Part shown: positions 48,061 through 59,800 of the stretch, one piece after another | Numbering within the stretch: the stretch's first letter is position 1 | How the letters are laid out: the number at the start of each line of letters is the position of its first letter | Assembly (NCBI RefSeq): GCF_000715075.1 | Contig: NC_134084.1 | Coordinates: 1,552,501 to 1,616,500 of the forward strand | DNA length: 64,000 nucleotides | Direction: 5' to 3' | Source: Nicotiana tabacum | Lineage: Eukaryota; Streptophyta; Magnoliopsida; Solanales; Solanaceae | Translations under genes and position numbers: made by a program | The notes under the pieces: generated by a model | What the model saw: only the letters and a program-made list of their open reading frames with translations | Database searches by the model: none | Told to the model about the DNA's origin: nothing

Positions 48061-48439
48061 TTAAAATCTACATACTAAGTAGATTTAAATCAGTTTTCTT
48101 TTCTTCTTTTATTTCCTTTAAAATATACAATGGTTTATCTTTTCAGAAGTTACAGCTTATAAACAGATCGTTCATGTAATGAGAAAGTCACATGCTCTTT
48201 AATATTGTTTAGCAAACTCCCTTCGTTCTGTTTCTTCTTTTCTTAGTTATTTTTCCGGTTGAAATCAAAGTATATCTATATTCTAATATATTAAATAATA
48301 CTTATATATTGTTAGGTATTTAACAACTTGATGATGGCTAGAGTTTTGAATACAAACACCACTATTACTTTTATATATATTTGTAGAACTTCTAATTAAC
48401 TAAACAAAGTAGATTCATTGGAGCGTCTTCCATTCTTGT

Positions 48440-48870
48440 GAGTGCATGTGATAAATAGTTGTAAAAGTCCAAATATACCTTAAATAATTGAAAATATCCA
48501 AATTACCAGAATGCATGAAAATACATTCTATTAAGTACAAGTACTATTATTGCTTATGTCAATTCTTGTTCTCCTTGAGCTTTTCTTTTTTGCTTTTGGC
48601 CTCTTTGTAGACTTGTTTTATATAGCATAGAGCAACAATTGAATGAGGTTGAGAATTATTCCAATTATCGCAGGTATCTGAAATAAATAACTAACGTTTA
48701 CAAAATGAACAAGATAAAAAATTGAAGGAGAGAAGGTACCGAAATAAATATACAAGAATGTAAATATCAAACCAGATGAGGGCAAATAGTTTTGCATGTG
48801 ATGTGCAAGTTTTGTGCATTTTTTTGAGTGCATGTGTTTTGCATTTTTTTGTGAAGGAATGTGATAAATA
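48440..48870 (-). pseudogene. SWEET pseudogene 3' part (C2)
   Basis: The minus strand repeats the last exon of B: IPAIIGIILNLIQLLLYAI followed by the same TAA stop. Before it lies the ALIWFDIYIL piece (about 48745-48785). The 3' flank ('accagaatgcatgaaaa') is about 95% like 45.06-45.25 kb. Sharing the same nonsense codon implies duplication after that codon arose. Confidence 0.75.
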
Positions 48871-48929
48871 GTTCACTTTCATACTTTAATTAAGATGAAA
48901 GCAATGATATATATGGTTTCTAAAGGGAT

Positions 48930-49445
48930 ATAGGGTGTGTTTGGAATAACGGAAAATATTTTCCAAGAAAATATTTTCCAAGAAAATATTTTCTTGAAAA
49001 ACAAGTAGCAATCTTATTCATTTTCCGGTGTTTGGTACGCAAATTAAGAAAACTAACTATCAAGAGTATTCATAAATAATTTAGATACAATAAACATGAA
49101 GCCATAAACTTTCGAACCAACAACCTTTCGAACCCACAAGTTTCATAAACTTCCGAACCTCTAAACTTTCGAAACTGCAAAATTTCGAACGCGTGAACTT
49201 TATAATTTCTAAACCCGTAAACTTCCAAATACATAAATCTCTGAACTCATAACTTTGGAACTTATGAAATTTCGAACTTGTAAACCGAAAAATGAAAAAA
49301 ACTAAAAGGGGGAGGGGGTAGTAGGGTGGGTGATGACGGAAAAAAAACCTTTTTGGAGAGAGAGAGTGGGGAGAGTAAGCATGGGGTGGGGTTGAAGAGG
49401 GCGGGGAAGGTTGAGAAGGAGTTTTGAAAAATATTTTCCCTTCTC
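48930..49445. mobile_element. possible non-autonomous element with 17 bp minisatellite
   Basis: Begins 'gggtgtgtttggaataacgg' with 'gaaaatattttcc' repeats, and 'gaaaaatattttccc' recurs at 49428-49442 in loose inversion. Inside, 49100-49287 is a degenerate array of about ten units of 'aaactttcgaacccgt'. Confidence 0.4.
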
Positions 49446-49689
49446 TTGATATTGAAACTTGAAGTTCTACTCATAAAACAAGCATGAACTTTATTCAAGA
49501 CCATCCACTTTGAGAATTATTTGTGTTTTTCAACATCCAATGAATTTTTTTCTTTCTTCTGTAAATAATCCTTAATATGTTGTCCTAGGCCCAACTTCAT
49601 TTGTTCCAGAATGTATATCCTATGACCAATCTATATATTAATCTAAAATCTCAATTAGTTAGTTTTCTGTTCTCTCCAATATGGGGATA

Positions 49690-50710
49690 TGGTATTACAT
49701 GCTCGTTTATCAAATAAATTCAGCCGCTAATATTCATCCACCGTCAGCTTCACCAATTGCTCAAATCCGACTCCGGGTTTCCAATCCAAAACCTTCTTCG
49801 CTTTGATTGCATCTCAGATTATCCACTTCAACAACAACAACAATAACAACGACACAGTATAATCCCACAAGTGGGGTCTGGGGAGGGTAATATGTACGCA
49901 GACCTTACCCCTACCCCGAAGGGTAGAGAGGCTGTTTTCAGGAGACCCTCGGCTCAAAAAAAAGCAACAGGAGCCGATATATTAGTACCATAAAAATGCA
50001 TAATACAATAACAACAATATAAGAGATATGAAATACAGAATACGAAATACGTAATACGAAATAAATGGCTTGTATAGTAAAACTAGCAGGTAAAGCCCTG
50101 CATCAATAGACGACCAATGACATTCTTAGTCTAACTCCTAACTAGCTAGTCTCACTCTATTGTGCTGTAGAAATATTCACAACTTTCCCTAACCTACAAC
50201 CTTAATGCTCGACCTCCATAATTCCCTGTCAAGGGCCATGTCCTCAGTAATCCTAAGTCGCGCCATGTCCTGTCTGATCACCTTTCCCCAATACTTCTTA
50301 GGTTGCCCTCTACCTCTCCGCGTGCCCACTACAGCCAGTCGCTCACACCTCCTCACCGGTGCATCAATGCTCCTCCTCTGAATGTGCCCGAACCATCTGA
50401 GTCTTACTTCCCGCATCTTGTCCTCCATGGGGGCCACGCCCACCTTCTCTCGAATATCTTCATTCCTAATCTTATCCATCCTTGTATGCCCGCACATCCA
50501 CCTCAACATCCTCGTCTCTGCTACTTTCATGATTATCTTCTCAGATTATCCACTTCCACAGGCCTAAAATACATCTGGCCAATCTTCACACACATAATCA
50601 AATGTCACTTCGCAAAACTCCTCCACACCATGTGACTCTTCAGTAGCCAACACATAATCATCATGCTTCTCCCTGTTGTCTATCCGGACGAGTTCCATTT
50701 TGTTCTTCAC
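49690..50710 (-). pseudogene. GDP-mannose 4,6-dehydratase pseudogene, split by a LINE
   Basis: Minus strand, right part (50557-50710): REKHDDYVLATEESHGVEEF, then CEVTFDYV, a stop, and RPVEVDNL. Left part (49700-49829): KAKKVLDWKPGVGFEQLVKL, TVDEY, then a stop. These match the C-terminal third of plant GDP-D-mannose 4,6-dehydratase (GMD/MUR1 type, first step of GDP-fucose synthesis). The two parts join across the LINE target duplication. Stops and a frameshift show it was already dead. The N-terminal two thirds are missing. Confidence 0.75.
49830..50538 (-). mobile_element. 5'-truncated RTE-type LINE, 18 bp TSD
   Basis: Flanked by TCTCAGATTATCCACTTC at 49812-49829 and 50539-50556. On the minus strand it encodes the C-terminal piece [22 protein letters not shown], [20 protein letters not shown] and [20 protein letters not shown] (50189-50530). 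Its 3' UTR ends in the TTG tail (49830-49850). The same 3' half stands alone at 54160-54369 and 13835-13967. Confidence 0.9.
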
Positions 50711-51030
50711 AAGTGATTTAAATCAGGAATTAACAAAGGAATCCTTTAACGTATATATCAACCATGCAGTCTTTTCAATGCATGAGACAAAATGTGACAA
50801 TTCAACCAGTCTTTTCACTTCAAGAATCTTTTCCAGTGAAATGTTTTAAATGGTATACCAAATTGGTGATCATTTATATATCCATATGTTATAACGACAA
50901 CTCATTATAGCAGACAATAATAATATAGCATGCATGTGATGATATTAACTAATTATATAGCATCCCCTGAAAGAGCTAGCTTTACGAATTATTTCTGAGA
51001 TAAAACTTTAATTTGGCAGTTGAAGAGAAT

Positions 51031-51186
51031 TTTGGGGCAACGGTAAAATTATTTCTGTGTGATTTATAGGTCGGGTTCGAACCATAAAACCAGCTACTGA
51101 TGCTTGTATTAAGATAGACAACCTACATTACGTCCTCTTCAGTGCGAACCTTGACGGAACCATGCATGAACGTGAAGTGCTAGTTA
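51031..51186 (+). mobile_element. decayed Au-type SINE
   Basis: 'ttttggggcaacggtaaaa', the B-box 'gggttcgaacc', 'actgatgcttgtattaagat' and 'aacctacattac' parallel the copy at 2619-2791. Confidence 0.65.
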
Positions 51187-51802
51187 TTAGGCCTATAATC
51201 GATCGAACGAAAGATGTTTTATAGGAGAAAGCAAAATATATGGATAGAGGCATATTCAGAATTTTAAGGGGTGAGTGCATTGATAATACCGTTTGGTTTG
51301 ATTTCATTAAATTTTGCCATGACAATAATTTGACGAGGAAATTATAGTTAATATTATTTTGACGAGTTTTTATACTTTGAAAATAATTAATAATAACATT
51401 ATCATTTAAACAAAATCTACTTAACAAATCAAAGAAAAAGGTTGAAAGGAAAAAAACCCATTCTTTTCACTTCTTTTTTTCGTCATTCTATTCAGTAATT
51501 GCACTTTTATTTTCGTGGGGCTGAAACTTGGCATTGAGTATCTCTTTCAAAAGTTAATAAATAAATGGAGTATGTATTGTCATAAAGGAATTATGTGGAG
51601 TCTTGTTGAACGATAACAAAGAAGAGTTTTCACACAATGATAAAACTATATATGGTCGTTTAATTAAGTCACGTGTTCAAATTGTGAAAAAGATTTTTCT
51701 ATAGAATTTTAAGACAATTACATTCGTTAGATTTGATGGTCCAGCTTTTTCCTCGATCCTGCATAGGAGCGGAACTAACTCTTCGGTTACATGTTTGGCT
51801 GA
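51187..51802. other. no gene recognised
   Basis: AT-rich DNA with no supported feature. Confidence 0.35.
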
Positions 51803-52313
51803 ACGTGAAATTCAAAAATAGCCAGATTTACAAGTGATAATTGAAAAATAGCAACAATTTCAAAAGTAATTAAAATTTAGCTAATTTTCATGTACAGATA
51901 AATCTGAACGAAAACACTGTTCCAAATCCGGAAAATATTCCAGCATAATATACTGGAGATCGAATTTTTTACATGTGAACTTCCAACATAATATACTGGA
52001 GTTCCAGCATAATATACTGAAGTTCCAGCATAATATACTGGAGTTCCAGCTAATATACTAGTCCAGCATAATATGTTGGAAGTTCATACACAGGTGCTCC
52101 AATCTCCAGTATATTATGCTGAAACTTTCCGTGTGATGGAGTGCCAGCATAATATGTTGGAAGTTCATACACAGGTGCACCAATCTCCAGTATATTATGC
52201 TAGAACTTTCCGTGTTACAGCAAAATAGTGGCTATTTTTTAATGACTTTGCAAACGCTGGCTATATTTCTATTACCAGTCTGAAAACTGGCTGACTCGTG
52301 CTATTTTCACCCA
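51803..52313. mobile_element. palindrome-array MITE, copy 3
   Basis: Begins 'cgtgaaattcaaaaatagcc' and ends 'gtgctattttcacc'. It has the most palindromic units of the three copies (51940-52200), mostly CCAGCATAATATACTGG and relatives. Confidence 0.75.
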
Positions 52314-52987
52314 ATAACTCTGGTTCAAGCCCTATATACAAATTATTGAATTTAGAATTATTAACTTTAAAAAGTTATAATACTAAACTTATAGTAAGTT
52401 TTAAATCTTAACTCCGCCACTAATCATGCATATAGCGGGAGCTTACTAGGAAGATTTTTTTTTCTTGTTGGATCTTCCATGAAACTTCTCGGAGAGTTGC
52501 TACATCAATATTGTTGGGCAAACAGACAGAAAAAATCTGGCCTTCTGTGAAGATAAAGTACTGAGGCTGTTTAAACTCATATGTGAAATTTCTCAGGTAC
52601 AACTTAACATGTAGTGCACCTTCTTTATCTCATGTGATTTGGAATTATTCGTATTGTTTTCGTGATCATGCATAGGAAGTAGATGCAACTGCAGAATATG
52701 GACAAATTCTACCTAACATAGCTACTAAAAACATTTATGCCAAGAAGCGGAGCATGAAAGGGTTATCGGCACCTGAAAAGTTTGACTATAACTTTTTATA
52801 TATTTGTAAATTTTTTCAAGAAATAGTCAATTATTGACGGAGGTCTCGTACTCAAACTTTTGTGAGCAGTGATAAATTTATATTGAATATCAAGATGCCC
52901 CACAACCGTGATGGAGCAGATTTTAAGTATTGTTGGACAAAGCAATATGAATTAGTCTCTAACGTGGTTAGAAAGAATATTAATAGA
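52314..52987. other. no confirmed gene; short unexplained coding-like patch
   Basis: 52420-52602 on the minus strand is open and protein-like (FTEGQIFSVCLPNNIDVATL) but I do not recognise it. 52320-52425 resembles the dispersed repeat of 13.7 kb. Confidence 0.3.
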
Positions 52988-53105
52988 GACAACAACAACA
53001 ACAACCCAGTATAATCCCACTTAGTGGGGTCTGGGGAGGGTAGTGTGTACGCAGACGTTACTCCTACCCTGAGGTAGAGAGGCTGTTTCCAAATAGACCC
53101 TTGGC
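52988..53105 (-). mobile_element. TTG-tailed SINE/LINE 3' end
   Basis: Plus strand shows (CAA)n, 'cccagtataatcccact', 'ggggtctggggagggtag' and 'tgtacgcagacgttac', then 'gtagagaggctgtttcca'. Confidence 0.75.
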
Positions 53106-53293
53106 GGGATCCCATCGTAACAAGCTGCATAGATTATGGGTGCTGAAGATGTTGGAGAAGGTGATTGGGCTGAAGGTGAACTATTTTGGACAAATGATGA
53201 CTCAAAAGGTGAATCCATATGTGGCATAGATGCAGGATATGTAGGAGTCCTGTTGGCATTTAGTGTTTTTAAATTAAAAAAAGAAATTAAATG

Positions 53294-53297
<4 letters not shown>

Positions 53298-53360
<63 letters not shown>

Positions 53361-53362
53361 GA
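53298..53362. repeat. (AT)n microsatellite and T-run
   Basis: About 22 AT units followed by a T run. Downstream to 54143 there is no recognised gene. Confidence 0.9.
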
Positions 53363-54159
53363 AGAACCGAGTGAGAGCCGAGGCATGCATGAAAAAACTT
53401 ATCTATTATTTTCAAGTATGTATCGTCCGCTGCATTATTCGTCGTTTCTGCTGCTACCAAAATCCTATCCTACATTGTTTTTTTTCTTTTTGTGTTTTTT
53501 AGGGGTCTCCGTCTTCAAACCGGTCCGTCGGCCTAATATGAATGAATATTACGTCAATAGAGTAAGTTGTTCTTTACGCAAATAGCGAGCAAATTTACTA
53601 CTTGCTTTTCCTATCCAATGTACATAAATTATATACTGATTAAATACGGTTATATACATATATTATATATATGCGATATTCTTAGATTATTTTTAGTTTA
53701 AGCGGATGAGTGAGTAACTATTTAGGTTAATTCTTTGTCACTATTATTTAAATGGCCTTTTAGTGATTTCTGAAGAGGCCTTCTTGATTTTGACATTGAC
53801 GTTGTTAGTGGATATGGCTTTTGCTGAAGCTCCAGTTGTTTATTTTAAACAAAAAAAAAATTGGTATTTGTTAAAAAAAAAAAAAGAGAGAAATTAAAAA
53901 GATAACAAAAATAAAATAAAAAATTCACCACAAGTTATATTTTTCGGCTATTTGACCACCACTGGTTATTTATGTGATAAGTATTGCGACTTTTAAGTGA
54001 ATAAATAACGTTATGTGACTTTGGTGCAAAAATTATAATAATTGTGTGACCATTTTGAATTTTACCCTGAAATTTGAGGAGCAATTTTTGGGATATGAAG
54101 AAAAATAGGTTCTTTAACATTGACAAAGCACATCGCACTGAGTAGCTGAATATGGCTAA

Positions 54160-54369
54160 CAACAACAACAACAGTATAATCTCACAAGTGAGGTCTGGGG
54201 AGGGTAATATGTACGCAGACCTTATCCCTACCCCGAAGGGTAGAGAGGTTGTTTCCAGGAGACCCTCGGCTCAAAAAAGCAATAGGAGATGATATATTAG
54301 TACCATAAAAATGTGTAATAAAAATAACAACAATATATAAGAGATATGAAATATGAAATACAGAATACG
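54160..54369 (-). mobile_element. strongly truncated RTE LINE 3' end, 16 bp TSD
   Basis: Flanked by AGCTGAATATGGCTAA at 54144-54159 and 54370-54385. It contains only the LINE 3' UTR ('gagatatgaaat', 'agtaccataaaaatg') and the TTG tail at its left end. Confidence 0.9.
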
Positions 54370-54754
54370 AGCTGAATATGGCTAAATAGAAGTAAAATAC
54401 AAAGACTTTGATGTTTGAAAAAATGTCTTTTAGTATAGCTGAATATGGGTATTATGTCATTTGGTGACAACATTTCTGTTGGCATTATTACGAAATAAAA
54501 AGGAACAAAAGCAAAATAACCTTCTCTAGGATAATCTTGAGAATTAAAGTGAACTTATATAATTAATAAATATAAAGTCTGATGGCTTATTTAGCCATAA
54601 TTTTTTAATTTTTCCAACAAGGTAAAAAAAATACCAGGTAATTTGTTTTATTTTTAAATTTTTAAATACTTTTCCTTGACGTCATTACTTATTTTTTTTA
54701 TATACTCTTGAATAGTTCGATGATTTTATTGTTGCAAAAAAGAAAAAAAAAGAT

Positions 54755-55014
54755 AATCCCTTCATTTTAAAAGAATGAACGTATTACTATTTGGGGAGTC
54801 AAATAAGATTTTTTTTGACGATATTTTTTATAAATAAATTTTAAATATTTTCAATTGTTAACTATTATAACTTATACTAGTATTTTTTTATACAGTTTCT
54901 AAATATGTATATTTTATTTTTAAAAACTTAATGAATCTATGTCCGAATTCACAGTGAACTCAATTTTGATCCTCTTAATTCGAATAAGTTCAAATAGATT
55001 GAAATGGAGGGGGT
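54755..55014. mobile_element. degenerate Stowaway-like MITE
   Basis: Left 'cccttcattttaaaagaatg' and right 'gattgaaatggagggggta' are worn inverted ends. The interior is AT-rich. Confidence 0.5.
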
Positions 55015-55241
55015 AAGTGACTTTACTATACAATTTTATTAATTTGAATGACCATTCAAGAAATTAACTCTTATACTTTAGCCTCCTCTAGTTAGTTAGG
55101 TAGAAACTAAAGTATTTTTTTCAAAATGAATTTTTTTAAAGTAAATAAATTTTGGGGTATGGTCATTTAATTTCACTTACACTTATACTTCACAAATTAA
55201 CTTCTAATAGCAAGCATAAAATTCTGCATAACATTTTCCTC

Positions 55242-55249
55242 TATATATA
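55242..55249 (+). promoter_or_regulatory. TATA box of the UGT gene
   Basis: 'tatatata' in 'cctctatatatagtatc' lies about 125 bases before the chosen ATG. Confidence 0.65.
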
Positions 55250-55370
55250 GTATCATTTCCAAAAGTAAAGCATATTTTTGCTTAATGGTCACTCATTACA
55301 AAACTTAGTTCTCTTTCATTACCTCTTCAACCTTAGTCTATTTGCATATAATTCAAAATTTATACCAAAA

Positions 55371-56801
55371 ATGGTAGATTCAAGATCAAAACCTCATGCA
55401 ATATTAGTATGTTATCCACTACAAGGCCATGTTATTCCCACAATAAATCTAACCATCAAGCTTGCACAAAAAGGCTTCACTATTACCTTCATCAACACTC
55501 AATCTATACACTATCAGATCACTCAAAAGAACGATCAGGACGATATATTTTCTACCTATCAGGGTCTCGGGCTAGATATACGTTACATGACAGTATCTGA
55601 TGGACTTCCATTAAATTTCGATCGGTCATTGAACCATGACCAATTCATGTCTGCCTTGTTACATGTGTTCTCAGCTCATGTTGAGGAAGCTTTGCTGAAA
55701 ATTATGGAATCGAAAATCGATCCTCCTGTGAATTGCTTGATTGCTGATTCTTTCTTTGTTTTTCCAGGAAAATTGGCCAAGAAATATGGACTTTTGTACA
55801 TATCTTTTTGGACAGAGACAGCTTTGGTTTTTACCATTTATTATCATCTTCATCTCTTGGAGTTAAATGGCCACTTTGGTTGTACTGGTAAGCCTCCCTA
55901 AGTTCATTTTCCTTCTCTCCTATATGTTTAATTTGAGCGGCAACAACAACAACAACAACAAACTCAGTAGTTTCCTACAAGTAGGGTATGGGGAGAGTAA
56001 GATGTACGCAGCCTTACCCCTACCCCTGGAAGGGCAGAGAGGCTGTTTCTGATAGACCCTCGGCTAGAGAACGACTGAAAAAGAAAAAGCAATTGCAACA
56101 AGTAGGAATAGTAACAAGATGAAATAAGATTGAATCCAAGAATGCAGTTAAATTTTATGTAGTAATAGTCATCTATGGATAAAAGATATCGTACTAACAC
56201 TAATGCTAGCGAACTGAGTAAGACAAAAAGAAACGTTCGACTACCTACGAACCTTCTACCCTAATTTTTGACCTCTACATCCTCCTGTCTAGGACCATGT
56301 CCTTAGTCAACGAAGAATTTCAAAATATGGCATCAAATATATATGATGGTAGGTTAAAGTTAAATCCTGAATCACAAATTTCATGTGTATAGGTATATTA
56401 ATTAATAGAAGAGGCGGAGCTAGGTTCATGTGAGGGGTTTAATTGAATCTCCTTCATCGAAAATGGTACATGCAAATAGGGAGACAACGATTTTTTTCTG
56501 GTTATATATAAACTATTGAATCCCCTAGATATAAGGAAACATTTTAGTATGATAGCAAAAAGGATCGATTCAGAATTTTTAATGTTCTTTTTAGAGATAT
56601 TTTTATTCATTTCACAATAAATCAATTTCGTAATTTTAGTAAAAAAAGAAAAAAACTATCATATAAGAAAATTTTTCTTATTCTAATACAACATTCTTTT
56701 ATAAAGATGTAATTAATTAGTATTAACAATCTTTGGTAACCAAACAAGCCTTAATTGATTTTCCATTTGAATAATCGCCTTTCGTCTTTTTCATTGATTT
56801 T

Positions 56802-56891
<90 letters not shown>

Positions 56892-59800
56892 AAAGGGTCA
56901 AATATACCCTTATACTATGATAAAAGCTTTAAATATATCCCTCGTTATACTTTGGGTCCAAATAGACCCTTACTGTAATATTATTGGTTCAAATATACCC
57001 CTCTTCCGTTAAATTTGTCCAAGGTGGATATCCAATATATCCTACGAGACAGTAAAATTTGATGAGATAGATGTCATGACCCAAAAATCACAAGTCATGA
57101 TGACACCTAACTCAACCGCTAGGTAAGCCAACTAACATGAACAACACAATACGAATAAGATAATAAGAAAATAGAGGATAGCTAACTGAACCTTTACATA
57201 TTTAACCAAGATCTCGTAGTACGAATCATGAGCTTCTAAGATTTGGAATTTCAAAGCTGATACAAATAAATACACGTTCTGTTTGAAGGTTACATAAACA
57301 GATTAATAGTAATCTAAACTACCAAGGACAAGTGGCAGTTATATCTAAACGCACGAACATCTTCCGAATCAGCACCCGACATCACCAGCAGCTCCACTCC
57401 AAAATTTGCACGGGACGTGCAGAAGTGTTGTATCAGTACAACCAACCCCATATACTGGTAAGTATTTTGTCTAACCTCGTCGAAGTAGTGACGAGGCTTT
57501 TAGTTAAAAGATGCTTACTGCTATAACATGTACATTAGACTAACAGTAAAAGCAGTTCAAAGCATAACCGATAAAAGTATCATAAACAACTCGGCGAGAC
57601 AGTCAATAATTACAAAAGGGAATCACAGTAAAGTATGAGATATATGTCCAAAATGCCAACTGTCAAATCACATGGCACGGTAATACCCTTCATGCTTTTA
57701 TCTCATCCTCACCATGTATAATTAGATTATGTAACATTTCAATTAGCACGACAACACCTCTCGTGCGTTCAACTCATCCTTCCAAATGAACGTATAACGT
57801 AACCTACCATATGACAGAAACACAATGACAGGAATTACAAAGTAGGGAATACGTAAATAACAACAATGGACAAGGATATACATGTGGGAAACAATAAAGA
57901 ACTAAACGGAAAGCACATGAGTAATAACAACAACTGGAAAGCAAGGTATATTAACTTCAATTAACTAGTATATTGGAGGCCTAAGTACAATTATAACAAT
58001 TTAGATGGAAACGCATGATCTTCATAAGTTAACGAATAAGGCATGAATGGCTAGCATGGTGAAAGACTTAAACTAAAGTGCAACAGAATAAATACAACAT
58101 GAGTATAATTATAAAAGCAGGAAGTAGGCACGGTATTCGCAAATTAGGCAAGTAAAAGAAATGGACAGTGCAACAACAATAGAGATAAAAGCTAGGTACA
58201 GGACAATAGCGACAAGTCACACAAAATATGTAAGTACAACAATAACAGCTCAAGGTAAGGGCACAAATGTATATACGGGAAAGCAGATACCACATCATAA
58301 TGCATGTCCCTCGTCCTCACCTGCACGGAAACACCCTTTGTGCCATGACCTCACTATAACATACAAGCATAACAATATAAATGAAATGACACGGTATCAT
58401 CCTTCGTGCTTTCACTCTCAATGATAGGCACAACATCACCCTTCATGCTTTTACTCTCAATAATATGGCACGGCATCGCCCTTCGTGCTTTACACTCTCC
58501 CTCACATGATAATGTATAAAGCATGGCGCGGCATCACCCTTCGTGCTTTACACTCTTCCTTACCAAGCATATATAACAGCAACAAACAAGGCAGGAAGCA
58601 TAACTGACATCAAGGAGAGTGTTTTAACGGATATTTCAAACAATTCCCAATTACAACTTTTCAAGTCAACAATGATTCAATAACCTTCAGGAACCATATT
58701 ATTCAAATACTTTCACAAATCTCATACATGATTCACAACACAAGTATAGAGTCTAGCATCTCATGAATATCGGTTGTAGTAATGTAGTAATGATTTCACA
58801 TAGAGATGACCGAATTAAACACATCAGTGTATTCTTACAATTTCCATCAAGTGTGATCCAAGTTATAACAAACTAAGTCTTGATATCTATTATTTAATAT
58901 TATGTCTTTAATATCTAAGAGTCAAGTAAGGCATTAAGGAGAATGTCACCAATCTCTACACACACAATTATAACATAATCCACCCCATTAGCATGATTAA
59001 CCCTGGCACATATATATACGCTCATCACCTCATATATGTATCACCCTCGCATGTAGCAAACAATGACAAATAGGAGGAAAAATTCCTTCAACAAAGCTAG
59101 GCAAAACACTTACCTCAATTCGGTCAATCCAACACTCAATTTAGTCTTTTCCTCCACAAATTCGCCTCCGCCCGACTCACTCCAGCCTATGACGACTTGA
59201 ATACACCACACAATGCAAGAGAAAATAATTCCAATTAATAAAGCTATGATTTTTATTAGATTTCCCAAAAGTCAACAAAAGTCAAACCCCGAGTCCGCCC
59301 GGTCAAAACCCGGGTCCAAGGGTAGGTCTTGACTACCCATAGTCTCACTAGTCCAAATATGTATTTTGTTTTCAAATCCGAGTCTTATTCGACTCCAAAT
59401 CTCAAATTTTCATTTTTCAAAGCTTTGACAAAATCCCCAATTTTTTCATAGTTTTCCCATGAATTTGATGTTAAATTTTGTATAAAATCATGAAATATAA
59501 TTGGAAATTGATTAAAGATACTTACCCAAAGATTTTCCATGAAAATCCCCGCTCAAAATCGCCTCACCTCGAAGCTAGGGTTCAAAAATATGAAGAATAA
59601 AGCAAAAACCCGGAATTCTCAGCATTTAACAGGTTACAGATGTCGCAATTGCGACAGGAAGTTCGCAAATGCGAAGCTCCAATTGCGAAGAATACATCGC
59701 AATTGCGAACCTGGAGGATACCTGCTGAGGTCGCATTTGCAACAGAAAACTTCGCAAATGCGAAAACCAGCCTTCGCAAATGCAGCTGGTTCATCGCAAA

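Noticed and set aside
53136..53585. 149-codon plus-strand ORF and the opposite-strand Pro/Ser-rich ORF
   Set aside because: They span an (AT)n-T run and SINE sequence with no recognisable domain.
55278..55370. Upstream in-frame Met for UGT
   Set aside because: It adds a non-family leader. The Met at 55371 gives the usual UGT N-terminus and follows a favourable context (aaaatgg).
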